The position numbers were made by a program, and so were the translations under genes. This document shows positions 47,005 to 59,708 of a DNA stretch of 64,000 nucleotides, one piece after another. The stretch comes from Patagioenas fasciata (taxonomy: Eukaryota > Chordata > Aves > Columbiformes > Columbidae), in contig NC_092524.1 in assembly GCF_037038585.1 (NCBI RefSeq), positions 70,270,552 to 70,334,551 of the forward strand. The letters run 5' to 3'. The notes under the pieces are model-generated. The model saw only the letters and a list, made by a program, of their open reading frames with translations, searched no databases and was not told the DNA's origin. Position 1 is the stretch's first letter. Each line of letters opens with the position of its first letter.

Positions 47005-50000
47005 CCCTGAAGAATTCAAAATTATATGATTACCCAAGGTGCAAAAAAGCAGCAAGAGTTCTGCACATTAGAACACTCTCACCAGTTTTTAAATGTATTT
47101 TCTTTGTGGTCAAGGGACGGCGAGCAGCCAGCAAGGGCCAGCACAGGGTAGGTTGGAGGGAGGAAACCGTGGAGTAATTTATGTGGCAGTGGTCAACTGT
47201 ATGAAATTTGCATTCAGCTGAGCAATTAGAGACAGAGGATAACACTGCAGGGAGCACAGCCTGGCAGAGCCTGGAGCCGAATTCAGTTCTGGAAAGCAGA
47301 GGGTGCAGACAGGCACGCACCCTTCTGCAGCCTGGCCTTGCTAGCGACAAACACCCACACGGGCGGAGGGTGCGGGACCTCAGCCTGCCCACACCACGGG
47401 TGGCATCTCCTCAGCCTTTCAGCAAGAGCTGGAACACCACGAGGAACAGAGAAACATGCTGAAAAAGTTTCTTCAGCCATCTTCCCCTTTCCCTTTTTTA
47501 CCGTATTTTAGGAAGGGCCCACAAATTACACTCTGCGCCTGCCAGCTTGCTGTTCAGGTGCAAAGCTCCACAGCCATCTAAATGTATGCTAATAAGGAGA
47601 GGACCTGTCTGAACCTCAGCAGAAGTGCAAAGCGTCACTCAACATCAGCAGGAGCTGCACGCCTGGTCTTGCAGAGCTTTGCTCTGCCATCCGAACCCAG
47701 CTATATGCAGTGTGCAATGGAGCAGATAAGCACATGCGTGCCAAGGAATAAGCCTCATGCAAGTGGGAGTAAAATAGATTAATTTCTCCATCCAGAAAGA
47801 GTATTGTACTAATTCCCTATTGCTCATGAAAGCAAAATATGGATGGTTCTGCAGTGTCAGACTGAGCAACTCAGACCAGTCTGCAACTCAGAAAATCCCT
47901 CATTCCTCATCAACTTCTTGCCTTCTACAGAATACAAAAATGGTTTCCGTTAAAAAGTTCCCTTTGCTGTTGGAGCAGCATACACTTTTCCTAAAGGCAC
48001 ATTGTTAGATACGACTACTTCAGCTAGAGACATTGTGTCCTTTGAACCAAGCTCTTCTCAGAGGAAGAGGATTCATTACAGCTTTGCACAGACTATCCCC
48101 ATCGCACCCCGCGCTCGAAATCCCCACAACGCAGTCGTGCAAACAGAAGAGACAGAAGAGCAGTAAATAAGTTACAATAACAATCCTGCCTGCAGCAAAC
48201 AGCTTCTCAGAATTACTCTTGGAGGCAAAATTCATTAAATTCTAACAATCTCAGAACCCGATCCAGTTGCTCACATGAAGTTTTGTGCTGTTTGTGGGAC
48301 CGTAGTCCATCAGAAGCCCCTGTGGGATGCGGCCCATGACCTACAGGAGACATTTGCCCTCCCAACACGACCTCTCAAACAGATGCTGCTGTTCCCACAT
48401 CCTTCCCGCTGACACACTCAGCTCTTCTCCCTTCCTTGAGTGTATTCTGTTCTCCACTTGCTCTCTCCTCTCTCTCGTACAGTGCTGCTCTTTTTGCAGT
48501 CGGATAAACACTCAGCGTGTATCTTGTTCTCATTTCATCCGTTATTTTTATAGTCTCCTCATTAACTCTGTGCTGGTTTTGGTTCAGCTCCTGCCCTGCC
48601 AAGTCACTGCCAACAGGGACGTGGCACAGCTCTCCTGCTACTCCTTATCCTTTCCCCCACCGCTCAGTTTTATCACTGTCATATTTTGCTTCTACTGCAC
48701 CGTAAACCAAATTTCAAAATTATATCCAAAGTAGTTTTTTCTGTACTGAAAGAAAACACCCACCTCTTTATAATCCTCACACTCTCATTCGAGCACGTGT
48801 TTCAGTGATGCTCGAAGGATGTCTCCAGACTTCTCCCAGCAGCACAGATGGGTGGAGCGGTACATGGTACAGGAACTGGAAAGCACTGGAGCAAATCACT
48901 GACAACTCAACAGGAGCGTCTGAGGGTTCAATGAGGACACAGGCAGCACGTATTTGCTAAACCCGGACTCAGTCTGACCGATCCAATTTTCTTTGCTAAC
49001 ACTGCTCGTGGCAATGAGTCTTGCGGCCAAAGGAGAGGTAACATCTCATTATTTTAGAGAAGCTTTTGACAGTACCTCTCATCACAGCAACTGCGTCCTC
49101 ATTCCCCAAAGCACTGCGGAAGAAGATTCGATGAGCATTATTAAGCTGACAGAGCAAGGGAAGGAGACGTATAACTTCCTGATTTGTGTGATTCCATTCA
49201 CAGCTTTCCTAAATGAGCCAGATGAGAGAATAAAACAAAATCTGCAGGAGGACACATCACAAGCACCTTTAGAGACCAGGAACAAAACCTCAGTTGCAAT
49301 GGCAGCTTAGAGAGAGCATCCAAAAAGGAAAGAGTGATGGGATGAAGCTCAACAGGCACAAAAGCTGAACTAAAATATTAACGAGAAAGAGGATTGAGAA
49401 CCTTTAGCTGATCACACTGCCGGAAATTGTGAGGAGAGGGTTTAAATAGATCACAAAGGAGAAGGAAACGCCACGCCGAGGGTTATTAACTGGACAGCAA
49501 GCACTGGAGGCGATCACTCGGTTGCATGCAGCCCTGGTGAGGTCCGGAGCACACGGTCCGGTCATCAGCATTGTGCTCACAAATATCTGAATTAATTGGA
49601 AAGCGTGAAGTAGAGGAAAGGCAACAGATATAGAGAATGTGAGACTGGAAAATAACATAGGAGAACACTGGTGGGAATTAGAGTCCTAACATGTAAACCA
49701 CCCTGGTTGAAAGAAGGGCCACCAGCTCCTCTCCATGTCCTTTGATTCCCACCCTGCATCTGAAATCTCCCCGAGAATTCCAGCACAAACCTTCACATCA
49801 ATGGTATTTTTCTCATCAAGCAAATCATTTCAGGAGATGCACATCATGCAGGTCAGCAGTGATCGGCTGCTTCTAAATATGCAGCCGTGTATTTATAATC
49901 ATATTTATAATCATATATACGGGGCTTACATCTTTCAAACAAAACAGCAAGAACAGCAGGAAGAGGTATTTCTTCTATTTTAAAGCTTTAAATACGAAAC

Positions 50001-51992
50001 CCAATGTACAAAATAGTAGCACTTGTGAAAAAAGCTTCTAAGAAAACTTTTGATAAATGAAGTTCTGAACTAAGCCTACAATAAGAGCATGGATCCGGTT
50101 TGTTTCTACCTGTTCTAGTTGTGTATAGACGAGAAACACCTCCACCAAATACAAGTATATAGAAAAACAATATTACAGTTAGCCTAATATGCATCCATTA
50201 TTAAAAAAACCCAGCAAAATATTAAACATTTATGAGATTTACTTTTCTTTGCTCTTCTGACAGTAATATAGTAAAATTACACTACATTTGCCCTGCAGAT
50301 TTCATTTTTGTCTATACAGCGGACATAAATGAGCTGCGCATTAAGCCAGCACAGGCTGCTAAGCTCAGTGTTTGTGTGCTTTGTGAAATACGATCTATGA
50401 TTTCTTCCAATGTAGTTTGAAAAAACGAAACCAAAACACACCAACAAAACCAAGCAATACAAAACCCACACAACACAAAGAGCAGCAAAACGTTAGGCTC
50501 CGGTGATTTTGAAGCTTATATCCATTATTTAACATACAATAGGTAGGATCCCCCTGTTATCTGCACTGTTGGTTTGTTACAGCAAGGCAATGTTACTCCC
50601 GAAACTACAAAAATAGCGTGAACTCGTCCTTATCATGAGAATTCATGCCGAGAGGCAGGTGGGCACCGTGACCAGCTCCAAAGTTCATTTGGTGGCCGAA
50701 ATGCTTTCCTTTGGTGGGTTCATTTCACATGTTCCAGGTTCTGAACGAGTTTGGCTGGTTTAGAGAGATCATTCTTTACATTGACTTATTTTCCAAACCA
50801 ATCCATTCTCTGCAATGGTCAAATCAATTCACAACTGGGTGGCTCATATGGATACACAATAATATTAGCTGAGGCCCTGTACCAGGACTAATATTCCATT
50901 TAAATCCAGGAGAACTGCCTGATGTTTCTGGTCTAACGCTCTGAAATTGATACACAGCGTCATCTTTGGGAGAAAGGACACAGTGACCTTCCAAAAACTT
51001 AAAAAATCCCTAATCTAAATAAGAAAGAAAGGTTGTACCTACAGTCTTTTAAGTATGATAGAGACAAGCATATAAATTCAAGTGACCAAGGAAAGGCAAT
51101 TAGAGTGATGGATTACAGCCACTCCGAGAAAGATGTGAAACACCGAGACAACTCTCAAATACGAATTATTACACAAAATTACCCTCGGCCCACTCAGACT
51201 TTTCAGAAAAGAAATCAGCCATTCCCATCACCAGCGTGTTTGGGGACTATGCCAGGGTGGCTTTTCCATCCTCGCGTTGGCTGAGCATCACAGCAGCGCT
51301 GTGCAGTCGCTCCTTAACCAGACAAGGGACAAGGGTTTCTCTGTGTATTCCAGTTAAAACCCACCTGTGGGAACCATTTAATTCTATGTGCTCATTCCAC
51401 GACTACTGAGGACTCTGGAAGACCTATGAGCAGAAGAGAAGGGAGGGAAGGGGCATTTGTTTCTATGGGATTGCTGGGAGCTATGGAACACAGTAAGAGA
51501 CAAAGTCTGGTTACATCTAGGAAATGTGGTCTTATAACCCAACATTTAAAAAATTCTTTTTGGTGCATTCTGCTTTCCTAGTGAGCATTGGCCGTGCCCT
51601 TCATTTCTGCACAATAGCCAGGTTTTTCTCAAGAATATCAAAAACTATGGAAGGTGGCTCCTGCCTGCAGCCACTGGACAAGGTGTTTTCCTTCTCCCAG
51701 GGGATGTCCTGTGATCCTGTGCCAGGTAGCACATCCATAGCAGACGTGATGCCAACAGAAAGCAGGTTGTGATGGGAGGACAAGTGTGTGAAACCACAGC
51801 AAGGCAGCAGCCAGACCAACTGGAATAACATGGGGGTGCTGGTCTGTCTTGGGATCACAACCACCCTTGGCCAGTTCGCTTTTCATGTTTTACAGAGGTA
51901 AAAGCATTTTGTAATTAGAGTGTTTATCTGAAAACAGGAACGTAGACAAATGATATCTATGATGGAAGATTCAAAATACCACATAAATTGTG
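47005..51992. other. Unique sequence, possible ancient LINE remnant inside
   Basis: Five kilobases with no supported gene. A possible decayed LINE lies at 49000-49640 (separate entry). A 12-bp unit TTTATAATCATA is doubled at about 49891-49915. Open frames up to 135 codons (48327-48734) have no domain and look like chance in pyrimidine-rich sequence. Confidence 0.5.
49000..49640 (+). mobile_element. Possible ancient CR1/L3-like LINE remnant
   Basis: Several scraps occur in the order expected for the 3' part of a CR1-group ORF2: a stretch reading FREAFDSTSHH near 49055 (compare the AFDTVSH-type motif), GGGATGAAGCTCAACAGGCAC near 49340, CCCTGGTGAGGTCCGGAGCA near 49532 (compare the RPHLEY segment) and GAAAGGCAACAGATATAGA near 49616 (compare the RRATK segment). 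Each alone is weak; spacing is shorter than in intact elements. A translated search against L3/CR1 would decide. Confidence 0.3.
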
Positions 51993-52214
51993 ATATAGCC
52001 TGGACATGAGGAAGGAATTATTGCTCCTGAGAGTGGTGAGAGCCTGGCCCAAGTTCCCAGAGAGGTGGTGGATGAACCATGCCTGGAGACACCCCAGGCC
52101 AGGCTGGACAGGGTCTGAGCAACCTGAGCTGGTGAAGATGTCCCTGTCATGGCAGGGGGGGCACTGGGGGAGCTGGGAAGGTCCTTCGAACCCAAATCAA
52201 TCTGTGATTCCTTG
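51993..52214 (+). mobile_element. CR1 LINE, older branch, 3' end
   Basis: Sense CR1 beginning CCTGGACATGAGGAAGGAAT and ending CAAATCAATCTGTGATTCC. It belongs to the same older branch as 9605 and 36589 (shared TGTCCCTGTCATGGCAGGG segment). It lies about 100 bp upstream of a young CR1 in the same orientation. Confidence 0.9.
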
Positions 52215-52315
52215 GGAGAGTGATGGAGCAACCCCAGTGGCAAACCTGCTTCAACACTCCTGTTCATAGCAGTGTCCTCCCCTGCTTTATTTTCTCCCTG
52301 CTGGAGCAGATCATA

Positions 52316-52740
52316 CAAAGATGCTGAAGGGAGTGGAGCATCTCCCGTGTGAGGAAAGGCTGAGGGAGCTGGGGCTCTGGAGCTGGAGGAGACTGAGGGG
52401 GGACTCATTCCTGGGGATCAATATGGAAAGGGGCAGTGTCAGGAGGATGGAGCCAGGCTCTTCTGGGTGACAACCAGTGACAGGACAAGGGGCAATGGGT
52501 GCAAACTGGAACACAGGAGGTTCCAGTTGAATATGAGAAGAAACTTGTTGGGGGTGAGGGTGTCAGAGCCCGGCCCAGGCTGCCCAGGGAGGTTGTGGAG
52601 TCTCCTTCTCTGCAGACATTCAAACCCGCCTGGACACCTTCCTGTGGAACCTCAGCTGGGTGTTCCTGCTCCATGGGGGGATTGCACTGGATGAGCTTTC
52701 CAGGGCCCTTCCAACCCCTCGCATTTTGGGATTCTGTAAT
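52316..52740 (+). mobile_element. CR1 LINE, first lineage, 3' part
   Basis: Sense CR1 of about 425 bp, 5' truncated at AAAGATGCTGAAGGGAGTGG and ending CGCATTTTGGGATTCTGTAA. Compared with its relatives it has lost a few bases in the GGAGCTGGAGAAGAGGAGACTG segment near 52385. No coding capacity. Confidence 0.94.
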
Positions 52741-55255
52741 TTCTCTCTATCCGTTCTGCCCTGGCCAGAAAGAAGCTGCTGGTTGTCTTACAGGCTTCAT
52801 ACAAGAAATGGCACAACATGACATTTTTTGTCAGCCATATTTCGGTGATTTAATTGGCCCTTCTGTGTTCACAGCTCCTTTGTTTCCATCCAATCACATG
52901 TGTAAGGTAGGAGCTGTTCAGCAAAAATTCACAGAGCTCAGGACAGCAAATGAGGGACATCAAGAAAAACAAAGCCCAAGAAAAACATAGGAAAAAAATC
53001 TTTAAAGGATTCAGATGAAAGCCACAGCCTGTCAACAGATAAGCCTGGAAAGTCTCAGCTCAAATCTGCTTGCGAAATGTTTTATAGTGAATAGAAATAT
53101 TCACTGGCTTTAAGCAGGCACCCACTATACAGACAAATCACTAATGAAAACAGTTACTGTAATATTATTATTATTACAATTAGTTTTATACCAAGCTGAG
53201 TGATTCATTACTTTTGAGCTTAGAGTATCTTCAAATAAAACCGAAATGAACTTCTTAATGACACGATGTACACAACTCCAAAACAACAAACGGGCTTGTT
53301 TTGATAGACCTGAAATACAGAACTTAGAACTTGCAAAGAAAGCCGCCACTTTCTTTTCAGAACACATCAACTTGATTCCGTCTACCTGAAATATTTAAAA
53401 AGTTGTGCTAGGCATTAAAAAAAGACACCAAACAGAAAAACCCAACGCGCACCAAAACTTAGACAGAGAACGTGAGCTGTGTCCAGTGTTAGAGATCAGA
53501 AACATCGGGGTTTTATTTCATTCACGAGACCGTAACGAAGCCGCAGTTTAAGCTCCCAGGACCCCCAGTGAAACCCATTTGCAGACCGGCTCATTACAGG
53601 GAGAACACTGCTAATGCACCTCCAGGGTTCCCCTCTCTCGCAGCGAGAATCATTTCCCCGTAATCTTTGCACACACAGAGCAATGGGTGGCCTAGGAAAA
53701 GCAGCTGACATTTTAATCCTGTATTCTGCTGGAAATGACATAATAACCCAAATAAAAACTTGATCCGCGAGGAGCAGTTTTGGAGACTGCGATGAGAGCA
53801 CTAATATCGAGCAGAGACACAGTTTGCTTAGGAGAGTAATTGAAATGCTCTTGTAAAAGCAGACAATAACGGGATGGAGCAGCAATAAAGCAACGAGCTC
53901 TCTCGTGCTTCCAGATTCGAGTCACTGCAACACGGGATGTGTCCTTTGTATTGTCCTCTTCCAGCAGCTGCTCTTAATCCAGCCAAGTTAATGCTTAAAT
54001 CAGCTTTAAGCATTAGAAACTGATTGTTCTTTGTGTTTCCAGTAGGACCAACAGATTTTGCTGTTTAAAGGGACTCATCTCCACCCCAAACACACCCCAT
54101 AACAAAAATCACATCATCACTCTGCAAAGTGTCTGTCTCTCATGGCCACAGTTCATTCGCTTTCACCCCGAACTTCTAATAAAGCTCATTTCTGATTGAT
54201 TCAGGTATTTTGGGTTTGGGGTTCTTTCTATTCCCCTTTATCACACAGTCTGTAGGTAACTAGGAACGGTCCAGTTGAGCTGGGATTTTCGGTGAGATGC
54301 AGGATGCTCTCCAAGATGCAGGTACCCAACTTCAACGGGGCTTTCTCTCCGGAAACACAGTTACCCAGCCTCCTGGAGACCAACAACACGCTTCCTAAAA
54401 ACCAGAAGCCTAAGTCAAGGATTAAGTATTTCCTCAACTACCTTCGTAATGCTGCGGTGCTTGAAATGGTTCATTAAGCAAAGGTCAAATTTACTGCTAA
54501 CCCAGTGAGAAGCCTCTGGCAATAAAGTTAATTCCGAAGCGATGTGTGATGACTTCAGCGCTGCCTGCCAGTCTCTTAAAGGCCAGGTGAGCAGGGGAAG
54601 CAGTGATCTCCCAGTGCGCTTTCTGACAGCCTGTTCACACACACACGATACTTGGGATTACTTTGGGGCAATCCCAGAAAAATGAAGTTTCTGTGAGTTC
54701 TGCAGCCCACCCCACAGACACAATAAAGCACCATTGGAAGCGTCCAATACAACTCAAACCTTCCGATCTGGACACAGCCAACCAATAAATATAGCTTCAA
54801 TACTATTGAAAGGTTTCAAGGTATATTTGGGCCACAAACATCACAGGATGAGTCCTTAAGGGTAATAAAGTGCTTGTTGTGCATTACAGCTCAATAACAA
54901 TACAATATATCAGTGATGTATTTCAGCTGCAGACTGGTGGATGTACTTGTATCACATTAATTACTATAATAGCTGTTCACCTTCTGACAGTACGCTAGAC
55001 AATGCAATTGATTATTTGCATATTCTGTCCCCAAAGACACCAGTAGGAGCAGCGTCATGTTTTATTTCAGCAGGATATTGAAATGACCCAGGCCACCAGG
55101 CCCTTGCAAAGCAGAATCACATCTCCAAACCAGACTTTAGGCTCTGCAGAAAGTCAGGGTTGAAACGGCGAGGCAGATGTCAGGACCAGCCAGCTCGCTT
55201 CCTAGCTTAGAGTTAACTAAACCAAACTTAACTACCCTGAAAGCTTTGCTGCCGA
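52741..55255. other. Unique non-coding sequence
   Basis: No supported gene. An ATT trinucleotide run is at 53162-53177. A conserved-looking block at 54890-55080 is listed separately. Minus-strand open frame 53885-53496 (129 codons) has no domain. Confidence 0.55.
54890..55080. promoter_or_regulatory. Candidate conserved non-coding element
   Basis: Repeat-free AT-rich sequence with ATCACATTAATTACTATAAT and GCAATTGATTATTTGCATAT, the latter holding an ATTTGCAT octamer next to a homeodomain core, an arrangement seen in POU/homeodomain targets. Judged by texture only. Confidence 0.25.
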
Positions 55256-55420
55256 TAGGAAGGAGCGAATGAGTTTCTTGTTTTGCCTGTTAAACTGTCT
55301 GTACCTCAGAGCCCGTGAGTTTTCTCCCTTTTACTCTTCTGATTCTCTCCCCCATCCCAGCAGGGAAGTGAGCGAGCGGCTGCGTGGGGCTCGGCTGCTG
55401 CCTGGGGTTGAACCACAGCA
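55256..55420 (+). mobile_element. LTR fragment, 3' part only
   Basis: Matches, from memory, the last 165 bp of an avian endogenous-retrovirus LTR: GTTTCTTGTTTTGC, TTAAACTGTCTGTACCTCAG, ACTCTTCTGATTCTCTCCCC, GAGCGAGCGGCTGCGTGG and the end GGGGTTGAACCACAGCA. It is related to the LTR at 42663 in its last 60 bp (shared GTGAGCGAGC and ACC-ACA ending) and it keeps the segment that copy has lost. The promoter half is absent. Confidence 0.75.
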
Positions 55421-56946
55421 CAATCACCGGGGTTTATATTCAGGATAATAAAACCTCTGCAGGGACTAAAAGGCTGATTATACAAAAGGCTGACAACAAA
55501 CAAAGATTATAGGAAGAGAAAATATATGTGAAATACACAGATGTCCATAAAAACAGAATTCACAGTACATACATAATACGACCTTTTGAGGTTTGTTTGG
55601 TTTTTTTTTTTACTTAATATTTTACAGTTCAGATCCAGGAAGAAAATGGTCCCCACAGACAGTGCACTGGCCTCTACAAGTCAGGTGCATTTTATATCAC
55701 AAATGCTTTGTTTCCACACAAAGGTTACACCATGTACTCCCAGCTTTTAGTGAATTCCCCAACCCTTTTTCTCTATATGGCATTAAGAAAATATCTTGGA
55801 GCTTCAGTGACAAAAATCGGTGCTGGATCTACACCTTCCAGGCAGGTGAAACATATTAAATGCACTAAACAGCTTTTGATTAGAGACATTTTCCTGGCCA
55901 GGTTGATGACACCTCGACAAGACTGATTTTTATTGCACATGTTAATCCTTCTTCCTCTACTTAATAACACAATAACATTCACTGTTCTACTAGATTCACT
56001 TGCCAAGCTCAGCTCATTACCTATTTACACTTGGTTTTTAGCATTTCTTTTTTCTCCATAAGTACCAGTATTAATAGTTTCACCCTTTTTCTCCACCATT
56101 ATAATCTCATAAATTTCTGAGTTACTCTAAGTTATTATGCTATATATTTAGGCAGCTCATACCTGTTCAGTTTAAAATGGCCTTTTTTTTCTAACACAAT
56201 CCTTATCTCACTGAAATTAATCCGGTTTTTTTCATAGCCTTTACATGGTTTTGTTTCTGGGGTTTTGTCCTTAAGGTTTTTATTTTATTGTTTGTGGGTT
56301 TTGTTTTCTATTTGTTTTGATTTTTCCTCTCCCTCCCAGCTCTTTATTTTGCACCCTCCCAACCCAGTGAACACATCTGACTCTAAGTGGGGATGAAAAT
56401 GTGCTATTTGCACCATACACAAAACCATTTCCATTTGAATTCCCAGCATGGCACATTGGCACGGACTAACCCAGTGAAGGAGGTGCTGCACATACCATGA
56501 GATACCATCAGACAAGGCCTGGGAGAGGGGGCGGACCGCGAACTGATGAGCTTGCAGGGAATTTATTCAAATTAATCAATTTCCCCCTGCTCATGGAGAT
56601 TTGAAGGGCAATAAAGCTGGTGGATGAAACTCAGAATCTTTTATTACAAAATAATGCAGATAAGAAACAAAATCTGCACCTTTTGTATACAAGAATAGAT
56701 ACGGCATTGACCATTACTCTGGGAAACAGGCTGCAGAGGTGTCTGAGAGAGTTGTTCAAAAATAACTCAAATCCAGCAGCAAACACAGCTGGAACATCAA
56801 AAAAGGACTAAAGAACAAGCAATAAAAGATAAATTGAAAAAAAAAATATGTGCCCACATCCTGAGCGCTCCCTTGAGTGGTGATCAGAGCCTGTGCAACG
56901 GGACAATACATCTGGACCACAGGGTGGAGGATGCTGAAAGAGCTAC
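55421..56946. other. Unique non-coding sequence, T-rich
   Basis: No gene seen. Contains T-runs (55601-55614, 56186-56195) and a long T/G-rich stretch at 56215-56330 on the plus strand, which on the minus strand yields meaningless open frames. Confidence 0.55.
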
Positions 56947-57348
56947 AGGATCACAGAAGCCCAGAATGGGCTGGGTTGGAAAAGCCCTCAGAGATCATCC
57001 AGTCCAACCCTTGGTCCAACTCCAGTCCATTGACCAGATCACGGCACTAAGTGCCATGTCCAATCTCAGTTTAAAACCCTCCATGGCCGGTGAGTCCAGC
57101 ACCTCCCTGGGCAGCCATTCCAATGCTGACCACTCTCTCTGCACAGAATTGCTTTCTCATCTCCAGCCTCAATTTCCCCTGGCAGAGTTGAAGCCCCTGC
57201 CCCCTTGTCCTGTTGCTGAGTGCCTGGGAGAAGAGCCCAATCCCCCCTGGCTAGAACTGCCCTTCAGGTCGTTCTAGAGAGTGCTGAGCTCACCTCTAAG
57301 CCTCCTCTGCTCCAGACTGAACAAGTCCAGCTCCCTCAGCCTCTCGAT
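56947..57348 (-). mobile_element. CR1 LINE, second lineage, 3' part
   Basis: Antisense CR1 starting with its 3' end CAGGATCACAGAAGCCCAG and running to TCCCTCAGCCTCTCGATGA. It matches the reverse complement of the copy at 63164 throughout, including a shared stop codon just after the RGELSTL segment (about 57275), so that stop was already in the source of this lineage. No intact frame. Confidence 0.93.
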
Positions 57349-59039
57349 GATCAACTGGATAGAGTCCTTCCATTTCAAAACTGGTTTTAAACCAAATTAG
57401 ATACGGTATTTCTAAGAGATTCATGAATATTACAGAACCCTTCAGACTGTGATGGTCAGAACTCAGTAAGTTCTTGCGGGACATGCGAGTTAAGGAATAC
57501 AGACCAGTTTAAACGCAAGGCTCAAATCTGGAAGTCCCCAGATTATTAATTATCAGTGGCTTAGTTCCCATTCAGTGCCAGAGATGCTGAGGGTGCTGCT
57601 CCCTCAGCCAAGGAAAGGCCGCTTCATTCTGACCTGCTCTTCGTGAACCTCCTCAAGCGAGAGCGATTCCCCACTGCGCAAAACAAAACGGGTGAACAGG
57701 GAGGATTTCTTAGGCAGCCCAATGCAAAATTTTGTTGTTTTCTTCTGTAACAATGATCATCTTTGAGAGGAAAGGATGAGCATGTCTATGTGTGTGTAAC
57801 TTCTAGTAGAATGAATGGGTTTTTTTACGTTATTTCTACTATACATGAAATTGTAAATAGCCAATGACCTCTCAGTCATCTCCATTAAAATAATAATTTA
57901 CTAAAATCCTAAGAATATGCATGAAACCTGACAGTTTTCTGAGTCCTTGGAAGACTACATATATGAGATAGAAAAGCTCACACCATAAGAACTTCCATAA
58001 AAACCTTTAATTCAACTGTGGCTGCAAAACATCCAAACCCACCCCAACCTCTGGTGCATTTGTACCCAGTTCTGTGTCATCCTTGACCCCATTTGTTCAG
58101 AACCTGTTGGGTTCCAGGTCTCACAGCTTCAGTGATAATTCAGATTGGCTCTATCCTACCGAACCATGTAAAATATCCTCTGCAGACTATAAATATTCTT
58201 ATTATTCATTTCCATTAACACACTAATTGATCTACATTTCCAAGAGACCAGCAAGCCGCATCTCAGATCCTCCCCTATTTCTCTTTTCCTTCCTTCTTGC
58301 TTCAATCCTCTGCAGCATTTTTTCCCCTGTCTCTATTGTACCCTGTACCAAACAAAGAATAAATCAGCTACAGCACTGCTTGCTGCCCAAACAGTCATTT
58401 CAAATGCCACAAGGGAACACGGAAGTCAGCTAATTAGTACAGTTGATTTTAACCCACAGTAAATACTTCTAAAGGAAAATATTTGAGTATGCTGTACCAA
58501 ACCAGCTTTGATGTTAATCACTTAGTTCCCAGGCACGGTATGCAGGAGGAATAGCCACACGAAGCAGCAATAATTTTATATTCGCAACAATTTTTCCAGT
58601 GGTAAAATACTTAGAGGTTTTTAATTTATTTCAAATAAATGATGCATGAAAAACTTTTTATGTCTGAAACACTAAATGTAAAATAGCATGGGTAAAAAAA
58701 TAATCTGGTTCTACTTTTACTGAACAGATTCTAAGTATTTTAAGTATTTAAGTATTTTAAGCCCCACGTGCATCATTAAGCAACATCAATGATACCTCTC
58801 ACATTTTCCAACTAATAAGGGTATCCTCCCCCACTCAGTGCGACACAACCCCATTCTCCCATATAGAAACAGCCTGGGTTCTGTTTCTCTATGTGGCTTC
58901 GTATTGAAATGCTGGGTGTTAAAAAAATCCAACATAAACTTCTGCACACAGCAGATCCTGCTGAACACAAAGGCTGAAAACATCTGCTGTCCCTCCTCTG
59001 CTTCTTCCACATGAACATCATTGCTCACAACCAGGACCA
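57349..59039. other. Unique non-coding sequence
   Basis: No gene or repeat family recognised. A TAAGTATT-type short tandem repeat occupies 58732-58760. The rest is AT-rich. Confidence 0.55.
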
Positions 59040-59708
59040 CAAAATGTCACAGAGCGTCACAGTTGGCAGGGACCTGGAAAGCTCACCCACTGAAGGTGTC
59101 CAGGCGGGTTTGAATGTCTGCAGGGAAGGAGACTCCACAATCTCCCTGGGCAGCCTGGGCCAGGCTCTGACACCCTCACCAGGAACAAGTTTCTTCTCCT
59201 CTTTCAATGGAACCTCTTGTGTTCCAGTTTGCACCCATTGCCCCTTGTCCTGTCACTGGTTGTCACCCAGAAGAGCCTGGCTCCATCCTCCTGACACTGC
59301 CCCTTTCCATATTGATCCCCAGGAATGAGTCCCCCCTCAGTCTCCTCTTCTCCAGCTCCAGAGCCCCAGCTCCCTCAGCCTTTCCTCACACGGGAGATGC
59401 TCCACTCCCTTCAGCATCTTGGTGGCTGCGCTGGACTCTCTCCAGCAGTTCCCTGTCCTTCTGGAACTGAGGGGCCACAACTGCACACAAGATTCCAGGT
59501 GTGGTCTCCCCAGGGCAGAGCAGAGGGGCAGGAGAACCTCTCTGACCTACTGACCACCCCCTTCTAACCCACCCCAGGTACCATTGGCTTCCTGGCCACA
59601 AGGGCCCAGTGCTGGCTCATGGTCACCCTGCTGTCCCCAGGATCCCCAGGTCCCTTTCCCCTATGCTGCTCTCTAATAGGTCCTTCCCCAACTTATACTG
59701 GAACCTGG
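59040..59708 (-). mobile_element. CR1 LINE, first lineage, with internal deletion
   Basis: Antisense CR1, 3' end at 59040 (AAAATGTCACAGAGCGTCAC), truncated at 59708 after CTTATACTGGAACCTGG. About 52 bp are missing at 59090, where GCTCACCCAC joins TGAAGGTGTCCAGG, skipping the segment with CCCCCATGGAGCAGG and GCTGAGGTTCC found in all sister copies. The truncation point is within about 12 bp of those at 34137 and 47004. Confidence 0.95.
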
